DNA of 6,168 nucleotides from an uncultured Lachnobacterium sp. (GTDB lineage: Bacteria > Bacillota > Clostridia > Lachnospirales > Lachnospiraceae), in NCBI GenBank assembly GCA_900548765.1, contig URLU01000136.1:1-6168 (forward strand). The letters run 5' to 3'. The notes under the pieces were generated by a model, which saw nothing but the letters and a program-made list of their open reading frames with translations, made no database searches and was not told the origin of the DNA. Numbering within the stretch: the stretch's first letter is position 1; each line of letters starts with the position of its first letter. The position numbers and the translations under genes were made by a program. This document shows positions 5,746 to 6,168 of the stretch, one piece after another.

Positions 5746-6057
5746 ATGGAAAGTTTTTTACAATTAATTGGAGTCCTTCTCATATTTGTGTTTGTGCTTG
5801 CACTTACCTATCTGACTACCAGATGGATGGCAGGCTACCAGAAGGGAAGAGGAAACAATAGGAATCTAAGAGTGATTGAAAGCATGGGCATTGGTAATGG
5901 AAATCTGCTCAGCATAGTGCAGGCAGGGGATAAGTATCTGCTTGTGGCTGTAGGAAAAGATAAGGTTACAATGCTTATGCAGCTTGATAAGGAAGAAATA
6001 AAAGATGTCCAACAGGAGTCTTTTCAAAATATACTTTCAAGGTTTAAGGATAAATGA
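5746..6057 (+). CDS. fliO: FliO/FliZ-family flagellar export gate assembly protein
   Basis: FliO is a small membrane protein that helps assemble the FliP ring of the flagellar export gate. The 103 residues have one membrane segment at about 5-25, a basic border (RWMAGYQKGRGNNRN) and a cytoplasmic domain with LRVIESMGIGNGNLLSIVQAG, then DKYLLVAVGKDKVTML, the usual FliO pattern of hydrophobic strands around a Gly-Asp turn. The sequence family is weakly conserved, but size, topology and the place between fliY and fliP fit well. The start at 5746 gives the full membrane segment, yet no Shine-Dalgarno-like sequence precedes it: the 13-base spacer and the end of fliY are AT-rich. Translation probably depends on ribosomes finishing fliY. 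The stop overlaps the fliP start (ATGA). Some annotations of Gram-positive genomes call this gene fliZ. Confidence 0.9.
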   Translation: MESFLQLIGVLLIFVFVLALTYLTTRWMAGYQKGRGNNRNLRVIESMGIGNGNLLSIVQAGDKYLLVAVGKDKVTMLMQLDKEEIKDVQQESFQNILSRFKDK

Positions 6058-6168
6058 GTAAATTTAAAAAGAAATATTGCAGTGTTACTTTTTTTATTGC
6101 AATAGCAGTTTTGATTTTGACAATTATAATGAGTTTTAAATATCCGGATGCTGTATATGCTACGGGGG
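6054..6168 (+). CDS. fliP: Flagellar export gate protein FliP, N-terminal fragment, 3' end outside the window
   Basis: Thirty-eight codons are visible before the window ends. The protein starts MSKFKKKYC, continues with a long hydrophobic stretch at about 10-28 (FFIAIAVLILTIIMSF), then a polar part ending in AVYATG. This is a signal peptide with a likely cleavage after Val-Tyr-Ala, as known for FliP, which unlike most flagellar gate proteins is made with a cleavable signal. The conserved FliP domain is not in the window, so the name rests on the signal peptide and the position directly after fliO. The ATG overlaps the fliO stop by four bases (ATGA), typical of coupled translation. AAGGA at 6046-6050 is only 3 bases before the ATG, closer than ideal; AAGG at 6039-6042 with 11 bases spacing is an alternative. 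Confidence 0.8.
   Translation, partial: MSKFKKKYCSVTFFIAIAVLILTIIMSFKYPDAVYATG

Noticed and set aside
1..6168. A previously undescribed defence, mobile or biosynthetic system
   Set aside because: Every substantial + strand frame is explained by a known flagellar family in its usual order; no transposase, CRISPR repeat, RNA gene or unfamiliar gene is visible.

Overview
The window is a stretch of a flagellar/motility operon, read entirely on the + strand: the hook protein gene flgE (5' end missing), motA, motB, fliL, fliM, fliY, fliO and the first 38 codons of fliP. The base composition is AT-rich, GGAG-type ribosome sites are strong, two genes start with GTG, the switch protein is the CheC-like FliY instead of a short FliN, and the order flgE-motA-motB-fliL-fliM-fliY-fliO-fliP is found in Clostridia. 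This points to a motile Firmicute, probably of the Lachnospiraceae (Roseburia/Butyrivibrio/Lachnospira-like). That family assignment is inferred from gene order and protein style, not from a search.

Layout. 2-1216 holds the C-terminal 404 residues of the hook protein. 1217-1373 is the longest non-coding stretch. It holds a 30-base G/C-rich hairpin directly behind flgE, two T6 runs, a candidate sigma-A promoter and the motA ribosome site. From 1374 onward the genes are tightly packed: motA and motB overlap by one base (TAGTG), motB-fliL are 15 bases apart, fliL-fliM 55 bases apart, fliM-fliY 3 bases apart, fliY-fliO 13 bases apart, and fliO-fliP overlap by 4 bases (ATGA).

How they work together. 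FlgE forms the extracellular hook. MotA and MotB form the stator, whose ion flow drives rotation; the MotB membrane segment looks more like the sodium-type PomB/MotS than the classical proton-type MotB. FliL is the stator-associated membrane protein. FliM and FliY are part of the cytoplasmic switch (C-ring). Both begin with a CheY-P-binding-like peptide, and FliY also carries two complete CheC-type phosphatase motifs, so it can probably bind and dephosphorylate CheY-P at the motor. FliO and FliP belong to the flagellar export gate.

I see no cryptic mobile element gene, CRISPR array, RNA gene or clearly new system. The points most worth a second look are the palindrome at the flgE-motA junction where related operons usually carry flbD, the sodium-type MotB signature, the glutamine/methionine-rich repeat linker in FliY, and the lack of a ribosome site in front of fliO.
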